Of a stretch of DNA of 6,226 bases, positions 1 to 5,988 are shown one piece after another. The stretch comes from Chthoniobacter sp. (lineage in GTDB: Bacteria > Verrucomicrobiota > Verrucomicrobiia > Chthoniobacterales > Chthoniobacteraceae). The first letter of the stretch is position 1, and every line of letters starts with the position of its first letter. Where the stretch lies: NCBI GenBank assembly GCA_025352865.1, contig JANXSB010000642.1:1-6226 (forward strand), read 5' to 3'. Below the pieces are notes generated by a model. It had not been told where the DNA came from and searched no databases. It saw nothing but the letters and a program-made list of their open reading frames with translations. Position numbers and translations under genes: made by a program.

Positions 1-150
1 GAAACCGCGCCCGCCAATTTCACCCGCAACGACGACGGCGGCCACAGCTACCTCTACAAACAGCCCGAGAACGACGCCGAAACCGCGCTTTGCAAGGAAG
101 CCATGGAAGGCTGCCCGGTCGAAGCCATCGGCAGCGACGGCCCGGCGTAG
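1..150 (+). CDS. Ferredoxin, single [4Fe-4S] type (C-terminal part)
   Basis: The frame is open from base 1 to a TAG at 148-150 and gives the last 49 residues of a small protein. Visible are ETAPANFTRNDDGG, then YLYKQPEN, then the end motif LCKEAMEGCPVEAIGSDG. The Cys-Pro at residues 38-39 of the fragment is the usual last cluster ligand of ferredoxins, and the Cys at 31 precedes the helix before it. In this family the CxxCxxC ligands lie just upstream of the ETAPANF segment, so they are outside the window. The protein would be a soluble cytoplasmic electron carrier; its partner cannot be told from here. The acidic character of the fragment fits a ferredoxin. A strong terminator follows 24 nt after the stop, so it ends its transcription unit. 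Family assignment is confident; the exact subgroup (Fer4_13/Fer4_15 type) is inferred from recalled family patterns. Confidence 0.85.
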   Translation, partial: ETAPANFTRNDDGGHSYLYKQPENDAETALCKEAMEGCPVEAIGSDGPA

Positions 151-174
151 CCGCGAAAGCGAATTTTCTGCAAG

Positions 175-207
175 ACCCTCACCCGCGAAGGTGAGGGTTT
201 TGTTTTT
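175..207 (+). terminator. Rho-independent terminator after the ferredoxin gene
   Basis: ACCCTCACC (175-183) and GGTGAGGGT (190-198) form a perfect 9-bp stem around the 6-nt loop CGCGAA. The stem is followed at once by TTTGTTTTT (199-207). It lies 24 nt after the ferredoxin stop and ahead of the DciA-like gene, so it separates the two transcription units. Confidence 0.9.
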
Positions 208-208
208 G

Positions 209-300
209 GAACGCGAAACACGCGGAACTGCGCGAAAAAGCGCGGAAATAAATTCCCGGATTTCCGCGCCTTTTCGCGTTCCTTCGCGTGTTTCGCGTTC
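209..300. repeat. Imperfect inverted repeat, 41-bp arms, 10-nt centre
   Basis: The left arm (209-249, starting GAACGCGAAACACGCG) matches the reverse complement of the right arm (260-300, ending CGCGTGTTTCGCGTTC). The outer 16 bp are identical, the next 6 differ in most positions, and the inner 19 bp (CGCGAAAAAGCGCGGAAAT on the left) have one mismatch. The centre is AAATTCCCGG (250-259). It begins right after the terminator T-run and ends 13 nt before the DciA-like start codon. Such CGCG-rich, dyad-symmetric intergenic elements look like a dispersed repeat family of this genome type rather than a gene-specific site, but no second copy occurs in this window, so that is inference. If transcribed it would fold into a long hairpin in the leader of the next gene. 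Confidence 0.85.
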
Positions 301-313
301 TATTTTCCCCGCC

Positions 314-676
314 ATGAAACCTGAGCAGCTCCGCGCCCGCGTCCTCGCCGAGTGGCGCGGCCTGCCGGAGCCGCCGGTGCGGCCCGACCGCGCGGCGCAG
401 GTCGGCGATGCGGTGCGCAAGCTGATGGCTGGGCTCGGTTTGAAAGACCGCCTGCGCGCGGACGAAGTGCTGCACGCGTGGCATGAGGTCGTCGGTGAGT
501 TCGTGGCGAAACACTCCTCGCCGCAGCAGCTCAAGGACGGCGTGCTAACCGTGCGCGTGCTCCAGCCGACGGTCCAGTTCGAGCTCGACCGTTTTTGGAA
601 GCCGAAGATTTTGGCGAAGCTCAAGGACCGCTTCGGCAAAGGCGTGGTGCGGACGATCAAATTCCGCGTGGGCTGA
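314..676 (+). CDS. dciA: DciA-like protein (DUF721), putative replicative helicase loader
   Basis: The 120-residue product fits the DUF721 family. Residues 52-120 carry its typical pattern: VLHAWHEVVGEFVAKHSSP, then LKDGVLTVRVLQPTVQFEL, then the C-terminal VVRTIKFRVG. The W-x-x-VVG and the GVLTV strand are the most telling parts. DUF721 proteins include DciA, which helps load the DnaB helicase in bacteria lacking DnaC or DnaI; assigning that role here rests on family membership only. The start at 314 was chosen over the upstream in-frame ATG at 191, because the longer form would be translated from the terminator and inverted repeat and adds a low-complexity arginine/serine stretch unlike the family. 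No clear Shine-Dalgarno site precedes 314; the leader just before it is TATTTTCCCCGCC. The next gene, folB, starts 4 nt after the stop, which suggests co-transcription. Confidence 0.8.
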   Translation: MKPEQLRARVLAEWRGLPEPPVRPDRAAQVGDAVRKLMAGLGLKDRLRADEVLHAWHEVVGEFVAKHSSPQQLKDGVLTVRVLQPTVQFELDRFWKPKILAKLKDRFGKGVVRTIKFRVG

Positions 677-680
677 GCGC

Positions 681-1066
681 ATGGCGGATCGCATCATCAT
701 CGACGGGCTCGAACTTTCGTCCTTCATCGGCGTCCCCGACGAAGAGCGCGCCGCCGCACAGCGCCTGACCGTGAACATGTCCTGGAGCCGATCCGCGGTT
801 TCACCGATCTCGGCGACGCCCTCGAAAACACCGTCGATTATTTCCGCGTCTGCGAGGAGGTGAAAGCCCTCAGCCTCTCTCGCCCGCGCCGGTTGATCGA
901 GACGCTCGCCGAGGACATCGCCGCGCATCTGCTCGCGCGCTTCCCCCTCCGCGCCGTCGAAGTCGAACTCCGCAAATACATCTTCCCCGACACCGCCTTC
1001 GTCGCCACCGCCCTGCGCCGCGAGCAGTCTCCCGCGCCATTGCCTCCGCGCAAAAAAGCAGGCTGA
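681..1066 (+). pseudogene. folB: Dihydroneopterin aldolase (FolB) with an apparent one-base frameshift
   Basis: FolB converts 7,8-dihydroneopterin to 6-hydroxymethyl-dihydropterin and glycolaldehyde in folate synthesis in the cytoplasm. The reading frame from ATG 681 gives residues 1-33 (DGLELSSFIGVPDEERAAAQ, then RLTVNM), a clear FolB start. From about 780 the homology jumps to the frame of base 782: LEPIRGFTDLGDALENTVDY, then RRLIETLAEDIA, then AVEVELRKYIFPDTAFVA, ending at TGA 1064-1066. Adding one base near 780-782 (ATG TC- CTG GAG CCG) restores one protein of about 128 residues, a normal length for the family. Glu22 and Lys99 of the restored product line up with the known active-site Glu and Lys of FolB enzymes. 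As given, the product would stop at 861-863 after 60 residues, so the gene is broken. Loss of one C from a CCC run by sequencing or assembly error is as likely as a true mutation. Confidence 0.85.
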
Positions 1067-1130
1067 ACCTTCGCACCCGCCGCCGCGGGAAATCTTGCCC
1101 GTCTCACATGGCGCCGCCACACTCCGTCGC

Positions 1131-1667
1131 ATGTCATCCCCGGCCAGCCTGGAATCTTTCGAGCGCGAGCTGAACCGGCTCGTCGCGAAGTTTGAAAAGG
1201 AGTTCACCGCCGTCACCGATCCCGGCTACCTCTTCCGCACCGCCGCCCACGACCGCTTCATCTGCGAAGTCAAAAAACCGCGCGTCACCTTCGGCCCGCG
1301 CGACGCCTTCCAGGCCAAGCGCTACGCCTACAACAAGAAAGTCGTCCGCGCGCTCGACACCGACTTCCTCGAATTCCTCGACGAAGCCCGCCGCGAACTC
1401 GCCGGCGATCTCCTCAAACACAATGACCGCGCCGACCTGCTCGAAGGCACCCGGCTCAATGAAACCGTCTAGTCCATCCTCGACCGTCTGCTTTTCATCC
1501 GCATTTGCGAAGACCGCGACATCGACACCGGCAGCCCGCTTTACGCCATGGTGCAAAACTGGCAGCGCGCTTGGGACCGCGAGGACGGCAAGAAACACCG
1601 GCAGGACCACCTCCGTCTCCGCTATTTCTTTCCGCGCCCGGTCATATCGGCTAGAAGCAATAACTGA
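1131..1667 (+). pseudogene. Remnant of the N-terminal part of an Eco57I/type IIG-like restriction-modification protein
   Basis: Read in one frame from ATG 1131 (an in-frame TTG lies at 1095), this gives family-like blocks with gaps between them. SLESFERELNRLVAKFEKEF is the usual N-terminal helix. FICEVKKP (ExK of a PD-(D/E)xK nuclease domain) and DAFQAKRYAYNKKV follow. FLEFLDEARRELAGDLLKHN and ILDRLLFIRICEDRDID are typical of the helical linker before the methyltransferase domain. Two stretches normally present are missing in frame: between DPGY and LFRT, which removes the segment carrying the catalytic Asp, and between KKVVRAL and DTDFLEF. An in-frame TAG at 1470-1472 interrupts LNETV*SILDRL where such proteins usually have Gln, so CAG to TAG is likely. 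Homology fades after about 1560 and the frame closes with TGA at 1665-1667. The methyltransferase and target-recognition domains are absent. Composition matches the GC-rich flanks (40/60 G+C at 1381-1440). It is not expected to work. The family call comes from recognised motifs, not a search. Confidence 0.75.
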
Positions 1668-1679
1668 CTGCAATCTGCC

Positions 1680-2636
1680 ATGCCAATCAAACCACCACCG
1701 AGCCCACAAATCGAACTGCCGGTGTTTCACCCGCAGGGCAAAGTGCATCAACTGGCTGCGGCCAATCGCGCGGCGCAGCTTCATTATGAAAACCGTAATG
1801 GAAAGCTTTTCCGGGGCGACGTGCTCGGATGGCTGAAGTCCCTGGAAACGGGCACAGTCGATCTCTTGTTCGCTGATCCGCCCTACAACATTAAGAAAGC
1901 CGAGTGGGATGATTTTGAATCCATGCACGCCTATGTTGCATGGTCGCGAGATTGGATCACCGAGGCGGCGCGAGTGCTCAAACCCAATGGCACACTCTAC
2001 ATTTGTGGTTTCTCCGAGATCCTAGCCGACGTGAAGGTGGCTGTCGCACCGCTTTTCACAGGCTGCCGCTGGCTCGTATGGCACTACAAGAACAAGGCCA
2101 ACCTCGGCAAAGATTGGGGACGTTCGCACGAGAGCATCCTGCATTTTCGCAAAGGACGGCAGCGCACTTTCAATGTGGATCAGGTACGCATTCCTTACGG
2201 TGCGCACACGCTCAAATACCCGGAGCATCCGCAGGCCGAGACCAGCCAATACGGCAAAGGTAGCAAGTCGTCGGAGCGCGACGATTGGACTCCGCACCCA
2301 ATGGGAGCCAAGGCGAAAGACGTGCTCGAAATCCCGACCACTTGCAATGGCATGGGAGAAAAGACTCCGCATCCGACGCAGAAGCCCGAGGAGTTATTAC
2401 GCAGGCTCCTTCTGGCGTCATCAAATCAAGGTGATCTGGTGCTCGACCCATTCTCCGGTTCGGGAACGACGCTGGTCGTAGCCGAGCAGCTTGGTCGTCA
2501 CTGGCTGGGTTGCGACAATGAACCGAAACATAATGAGTGGGCGATTCAGCGCCTGGAGAGCGTCATCCGCCGGTCGGTCGCAGATTGGATTGAATTTGAT
2601 CGTCGCAACGCACTGCGCCGGGAGAGCATTCGATGA
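1680..2636 (+). CDS. Type II DNA methyltransferase, beta class (N6-adenine or N4-cytosine)
   Basis: The 318-residue product is a site-specific amino-methyltransferase using S-adenosylmethionine. The catalytic motif IV DPPYN is at residues 66-70, preceded by LFA, and the cofactor-binding motif I LDPFSGSGTT comes later at 255-264. This order defines the beta class. HPTQKP at 231-236 is the usual motif X-like element just before motif I, and GCD at 277-279 follows it. DPPY favours N6-adenine, though N4-cytosine is not excluded. The region between (about 110-230, with WHYKNKANLGKDWGRSHESI) should contain the target-recognition part; the target sequence cannot be read from it. The start at 1680 keeps a conserved-looking N-terminal block (LPVFHPQGKVHQLAAANRAA). 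No good Shine-Dalgarno site or promoter is seen ahead of it, and the remnant frame closes only 12 nt upstream. Its end overlaps the downstream nuclease gene by ATGA. Composition is lower in GC than the flanks (31/60 at 2161-2220). Its job would be to protect host sites from the partner nuclease. Confidence 0.93.
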   Translation: MPIKPPPSPQIELPVFHPQGKVHQLAAANRAAQLHYENRNGKLFRGDVLGWLKSLETGTVDLLFADPPYNIKKAEWDDFESMHAYVAWSRDWITEAARVLKPNGTLYICGFSEILADVKVAVAPLFTGCRWLVWHYKNKANLGKDWGRSHESILHFRKGRQRTFNVDQVRIPYGAHTLKYPEHPQAETSQYGKGSKSSERDDWTPHPMGAKAKDVLEIPTTCNGMGEKTPHPTQKPEELLRRLLLASSNQGDLVLDPFSGSGTTLVVAEQLGRHWLGCDNEPKHNEWAIQRLESVIRRSVADWIEFDRRNALRRESIR

Positions 2637-3571
2637 CGCTCCAACGCCTCGTCGAGCACGCCGCGGACAAGCAGCGTTTCCAAAAGATTGAAGACTACAT
2701 CGAGTTCGCGCGCGCCTTCCTTGACTACGCCGGGGGCAACCTTCAGGCGGTCATCGTTTCGTGCAACGAACCACACTATAACTTTTGGCAGTTCAAGAAG
2801 GAGGGCAGCCATAACATCACGCGGCCGATTAACTCGAACCTCATGTTCCATGCCGCCGAGAGCGACCAGTTCGCCCGGCACTTCACGGATTTGCTCGGTC
2901 ACATTCGCGCGGCGGATTCCGATACTGCCGCCAACCGCGAATGCCTCAACCGCAGCATCTACACCTTGCAACAGTGCATCGGCGCGGCGCTCGACGCGCT
3001 GCCGAGCAATCGCTCGAACACCGCTCGCAAAATCAATGGCGACCTTTTCGAGCGTTTGATTTCCCTGCTGCTCACGCGAATCGGCGTGGACTGCACGACT
3101 GGCACGGTAAAGGTGCCCATCAAGGTGGATGGACAGGTAGAGTTCGCCATGAGTTACCAACATGACCTTATCATCAAGTACGGGGAGTGGGTGAAGATCA
3201 TCGGCTCGGTGAAGACGAGCAGCAAAGACCGGCTCGACAAGATTTTCGTGGATAAGTTCCTGCTCGCCAAACTTACCGGAAAAGATGTTCCGCATGTCGC
3301 GATTTTTCTCAACGATGTGCAGCGGAAAATTGTTGGGAAAAAGGCCAGTCCGCGCGGGTATGGCGTTAATTCCACTTTTCTGCCCGGCCACTTCAAGGGT
3401 TACACCGTCAAACTCAATCCGCTCGACGGCGTGTATTATTGCGACATCCGCCCAAACATGCGGACAGAGCCGATTCTTCGCGACCACATCAAGACGCTCG
3501 ATCATTTCATCTTTGGCGATGTTTGGGAGTTACTCGGGCGAGAAGCCATTGTTGCACAAATCGAAAAGTGA
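2633..3571 (+). CDS. Putative type II restriction endonuclease with a Cfr10I/Bse634I-like SVK active site
   Basis: I do not recognise an exact family for this 312-residue protein. Its function is inferred from its place: it starts inside the methylase gene through an ATGA overlap, the classic arrangement of a coupled R-M pair. The sequence gives a plausible PD-(D/E)xK core: the helix INGDLFERLISLLLTRIG (Glu140), then HD (Asp178) in SYQHDLIIKYG, then GSVKTSSKDR with Ser192-Val-Lys194, then Asp207 13 residues after that Lys. In Cfr10I and Bse634I the second acidic residue is likewise replaced by Ser in an SVK-type motif and supplied from a downstream helix, there by Glu about 14 residues on. 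The match is therefore close but uses Asp. The C-terminal half (about 218-312) has strand-rich segments such as HVAIFLNDVQ and a Gly/Pro loop region, and probably completes the fold. No membrane segments or signal peptide are seen. Its target should equal that of the upstream methylase. GC content is intermediate (34/60 at 3421-3480). Confidence 0.75.
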   Translation: MTLQRLVEHAADKQRFQKIEDYIEFARAFLDYAGGNLQAVIVSCNEPHYNFWQFKKEGSHNITRPINSNLMFHAAESDQFARHFTDLLGHIRAADSDTAANRECLNRSIYTLQQCIGAALDALPSNRSNTARKINGDLFERLISLLLTRIGVDCTTGTVKVPIKVDGQVEFAMSYQHDLIIKYGEWVKIIGSVKTSSKDRLDKIFVDKFLLAKLTGKDVPHVAIFLNDVQRKIVGKKASPRGYGVNSTFLPGHFKGYTVKLNPLDGVYYCDIRPNMRTEPILRDHIKTLDHFIFGDVWELLGREAIVAQIEK

Positions 3572-3590
3572 GGAGGAAAGCGGCAACATG
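3571..3590 (+). promoter_or_regulatory. Shine-Dalgarno-like AGGAGG before an orphan ATG
   Basis: AGGAGG at 3571-3576 overlaps the last base of the nuclease stop codon and lies 11 nt before ATG 3588-3590. It is the best ribosome-binding-like sequence seen before any plus-strand start in the window, yet it leads into the C-terminal scrap of the older enzyme. Spacing is somewhat long, so use is uncertain; it may have come in with the cassette or be chance. Confidence 0.35.
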
Positions 3591-3746
3591 TTCCTTCCTA
3601 TAGTTTGGGTGCCGAAGCTGCGGGCGGCGACGAGCGAGAAGGAGCGCGCCGTGCTCCAGAACGCCGTGACTTCCACCGACCGGAAAATCGACGAACTCAC
3701 CTATCAATTCTATGAACTCACGCCCGAAGAAATCGCCCTCGTCGAC
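3588..3746 (+). pseudogene. Remnant of the C-terminal tail of an Eco57I/type IIG-like restriction-modification protein
   Basis: The frame from ATG 3588 gives 53 residues whose part from residue 8 on looks like the extreme C-terminus of large fused restriction-modification methylases: VPKLRAATSEKERAVLQNAV, then TDRKIDELTYQFYELTPEEI, then ALVD. In intact proteins the block T-D-x-x-I-D-x-L-V-Y-x-L-Y-x-L-T-x-E-E-I is the last helical piece, normally followed by a stop within a few residues. Here the stop is missing, and the frame runs on as antisense of the cyclase gene, so the 3' end is damaged too. This is the natural other end of the remnant at 1131-1667: same strand, same family, with the methylase/nuclease cassette between. 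It cannot be functional alone. Family call by recognised pattern, not by search. Confidence 0.72.
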
Positions 3747-3773
3747 CTCCCGCCGCGCGGCGGCGCGGCAGCG

Positions 3774-5882
3774 CTATTTGCCGCGCATTTTGAAAACGCC
3801 GGTCCACTCCGTGCCCGGCGGGTGGCTGCGCAGCTCGGCGCAGCGGGCGAGGAAGATGGTCGAGAGCGCATCGCCAGGCTGGTCGGCGAAGACTTCGCGC
3901 CAGGCGCTTTCGGCGGCGGGGAAATCGCCGGCGCGGTAGGCGCGGACGGCTTCCTCGTGGCGGGCGAGCCACGCGGGCTCGGCCACGCCGGGTGTGCGCT
4001 CGCTGAGGACGGTGAAGACTTCGATCGGCCGCGTCTTTCCCTTCGCCACGACGAGATCGACCGAGCGCAGGACGAAGGCCTCGCGCACGAGCGGGGCGAC
4101 GGTTTCGCCCAGGCAGAGGTCGATGCCGTATTCCTTCGTCAGCCCCTCGATGCGCGCGCCGAGGTTCACCGCGTCGCCGAGCACGGAGACTTCCATTTTC
4201 GCGGCGCAGCCGAGGTTGCCGACGATGGCGTCGCCGCTGTTCACGCCGAAGCCGACGCGCAGCTCAGGCATGCCGCGCGTTTTCCAGTTCGCGTTGAGTT
4301 TTGCGAGCGCGGCGCGCATTTCGAGCGCGGTGGTGACTGCGCGGCGCGCATCCGTCACCACGCCGGCGGTGGCGATGCTGCCCCAGTGCGCCATGACGGC
4401 GTCGCCGATGAATTTGTCGAGCGTGCCGTCGTGCGCGAAGACGATGCCGACCATGTCGTTGAAGTATTCGTTGAGCTGCGCCACGAGCGCGTGCGGCTCG
4501 GCGCTCTCGGTCATCGTGGTGAAGCTGCGGATGTCGGAGAAAAGCACGGTGATACTGCGGCGCTCGCCGCCGAGCGCGTTGAGGAAGCTCGCCGGGTTGT
4601 CGAGAATTTCGCGGACGGCATCGCGGGAGACGTATTTTTCCAAAGTCTGCCGCACGCGCTGCCGCTCGCGCAGGTCGAGCGCCTGCTCGAAAACGGTCCA
4701 CGTCATGGCGCTGCCGCCGAGCGCGAGCACCGGCGCGAGCAGGATGGGGAGCAGGCCGGTCGAGTTGAAAAGCGTTTGCGCGCCGCCGTAGAAACCCGCG
4801 AGCAAAAGGCCGAGCAAAAGCAGCCGCAGCGGGCGGCTGGCCACACGCGCGCCGAGCATCCACGCGAGCAGCCCGCCGGCGGCGATGAGCGCGAGGTTTT
4901 GCCACGGCTCGGTCTCGCGGATGAAGTCGTCGTTGAGCGCCGCATTGATCGCGCTGAGCTGAATCGTGGGACCGAGCACCGTGCCGAATGGCGTGTTCAA
5001 GCGGTCCGGGGATTCAAAGCCCGCCGCGCCGATGAGCACGATTTTGTCGCGGAAAAACTTCCCGCTATCGTAAGGCGGCGCGGCCCACTGCGGCTCGACG
5101 AAAATCTCGTGGACTGAATGCGGCTGTATCTGCGGACAGTAACGGAATGCCACCGCCTCGTGCGTTTTCGGGATGAGCGCGGCGAAGCCTGCTTTCTCCA
5201 AAGTCCGCGCGGCGAGGGAGAGCAGCTCCTCGCTGCCAGGGCTCGGCGGGGTGCCGAAAAATTCGAGCGCCGTGGTGCGGTAGCGTACGCGGCGCACGAT
5301 CGTGTCGTCGTCCGAACGGAGGTTCACGAAGCCGAGCCATGAGCCGCCCGCGGGCGGGCGGAGCGCGGGTGTCGGCAGCACATGCGCGGGCTTGTGGCTG
5401 ACGGTGAGCTGGTCGGGGTTTGGGTCTTCGTCGCGATCCTTGAGATTCGTGCCGATGACGACGCGGCCGGGCCAGCGATCCAGCGCTTCGCGAAAACGCT
5501 CGTCGCCGTCGCGCGGCTCCGGAAACAGCATGTCGAACGCGATGGCGCGTGCGCCCGCCTGCGCGAGCCGGTCGATGATGAGCGCATAGACTTCGCGGTT
5601 CCACGGAAAGCCCTGCTTCATCAATTGCAGCGCGCGCGATTTTGCGAGGTCGTCGGAAAAAACCGAATCGAGCGTTTTCGCCGCCTCGTCAATGCCGAGA
5701 TAGACGAGCTGCGGATTCTGCGGCGACGGCCGCGCTTTGGCATTCGTCATCAGCCAGTCGCGCGCGGCCTGCTCGGCGCGGCCAAAGCGCCCGTGGCGGA
5801 GACTCAGCGCGGCGACAGCGAGCGTCCACGCGAGGCAGATCACCGTGAGGGTGCGGCGGTGTTTGAGGAGCCCGGGCGACAT
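3774..5882 (-). CDS. CHASE2-domain membrane class III adenylate cyclase
   Basis: The 702-residue product should convert ATP to cyclic AMP in the cytoplasm in response to an extracytoplasmic signal. An N-terminal membrane segment (about 11-28) is followed by a CHASE2 sensor domain (about 35-320), with VYLGIDEAA, ARAIAFDMLFPEPRDGD and FRDKIVLIGAAG as typical pieces. Three or so further membrane segments follow (about 328-345, 352-368, 376-396), then a short helical linker (LRERQRVRQTLEKYVSRDAV) and the cyclase domain (about 440-625). Catalytic residues are all present: metal ligands Asp450 (LFSDIRSFT) and Asp494 (DKFIGD), purine-specifying Lys490 and Asp570 (VLGDAVN), and Asn573 and Arg577 (NLGARIE). 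The Lys/Asp pair points to ATP rather than GTP. Residues about 636-690 form a helical tail, perhaps one or two TPR-like repeats. The start at 5882 places the membrane segment correctly; no strong Shine-Dalgarno site is visible. It converges on the R-M island and diverges from the FecR-like gene. Confidence 0.95.
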   Translation of the reverse strand: MSPGLLKHRRTLTVICLAWTLAVAALSLRHGRFGRAEQAARDWLMTNAKARPSPQNPQLVYLGIDEAAKTLDSVFSDDLAKSRALQLMKQGFPWNREVYALIIDRLAQAGARAIAFDMLFPEPRDGDERFREALDRWPGRVVIGTNLKDRDEDPNPDQLTVSHKPAHVLPTPALRPPAGGSWLGFVNLRSDDDTIVRRVRYRTTALEFFGTPPSPGSEELLSLAARTLEKAGFAALIPKTHEAVAFRYCPQIQPHSVHEIFVEPQWAAPPYDSGKFFRDKIVLIGAAGFESPDRLNTPFGTVLGPTIQLSAINAALNDDFIRETEPWQNLALIAAGGLLAWMLGARVASRPLRLLLLGLLLAGFYGGAQTLFNSTGLLPILLAPVLALGGSAMTWTVFEQALDLRERQRVRQTLEKYVSRDAVREILDNPASFLNALGGERRSITVLFSDIRSFTTMTESAEPHALVAQLNEYFNDMVGIVFAHDGTLDKFIGDAVMAHWGSIATAGVVTDARRAVTTALEMRAALAKLNANWKTRGMPELRVGFGVNSGDAIVGNLGCAAKMEVSVLGDAVNLGARIEGLTKEYGIDLCLGETVAPLVREAFVLRSVDLVVAKGKTRPIEVFTVLSERTPGVAEPAWLARHEEAVRAYRAGDFPAAESAWREVFADQPGDALSTIFLARCAELRSHPPGTEWTGVFKMRGK

Positions 5883-5892
5883 GCGGGCTCAT

Positions 5893-5921
5893 TAGATAGC
5901 GCGCGCAGTTTTTTCCGACAA
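5893..5921 (-). promoter_or_regulatory. Possible sigma-70-type promoter of the cyclase gene
   Basis: Read on the minus strand, TTGTCG (5916-5921) and TATCTA (5893-5898) are separated by 17 nt, followed 10 nt later by the cyclase ATG. The -35 matches the consensus at 4 of 6 positions and the -10 at 3 of 6. An overlapping TCTAAT would fit -10 better but with a 20-nt spacer. If used, the transcript leader would be only a few bases, which would agree with the lack of a Shine-Dalgarno site. This is a weak motif match only. Confidence 0.3.
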
Positions 5922-5988
5922 CGATGGACTTCCCGTGGATGCAGATTGCGGCTTGACGCATCGGTGCCCGATGGAAATTCTCCCGCCC

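Noticed and set aside
545..1216. A 223-codon open frame on the minus strand opposite dciA and folB
   Set aside because: Both plus-strand genes are recognised by motif; this frame is antisense to them and has no family features.
1560..1680. Search for target-site duplications or terminal repeats at the borders of the methylase/nuclease cassette (also 3571-3620)
   Set aside because: Only short, imperfect similarities were seen (such as GAGGACGGCAA against GAGGAAAGCGGCAA). They are too weak to claim transposition or site-specific insertion.
1134..1928. A 264-codon open frame on the minus strand across the remnant and the methylase start
   Set aside because: It spans the junction between two unrelated plus-strand units and overlaps the methylase motif IV region. 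The translation shows no family pattern.
2546..3505. A 319-codon open frame on the minus strand opposite the nuclease gene
   Set aside because: It has no recognisable motif, and the plus strand has a better case through the ATGA coupling and the HD/SVK motif. It is taken as a shadow.
3750..3763. Perfect 14-bp palindrome CCGCCGCGCGGCGG between the cyclase stop and the C-terminal remnant
   Set aside because: It could be a terminator hairpin for the cyclase gene, but no T-run follows on either strand, and GC-rich palindromes of this size are common by chance here.
3285..5117. A 610-codon open frame on the plus strand
   Set aside because: Nearly all of it is antisense to the cyclase gene, whose domains and catalytic residues are clear. 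Only the piece 3588-3746 has recognisable protein content; the rest is low-complexity Ala/Arg/Glu typical of shadow frames in GC-rich DNA.
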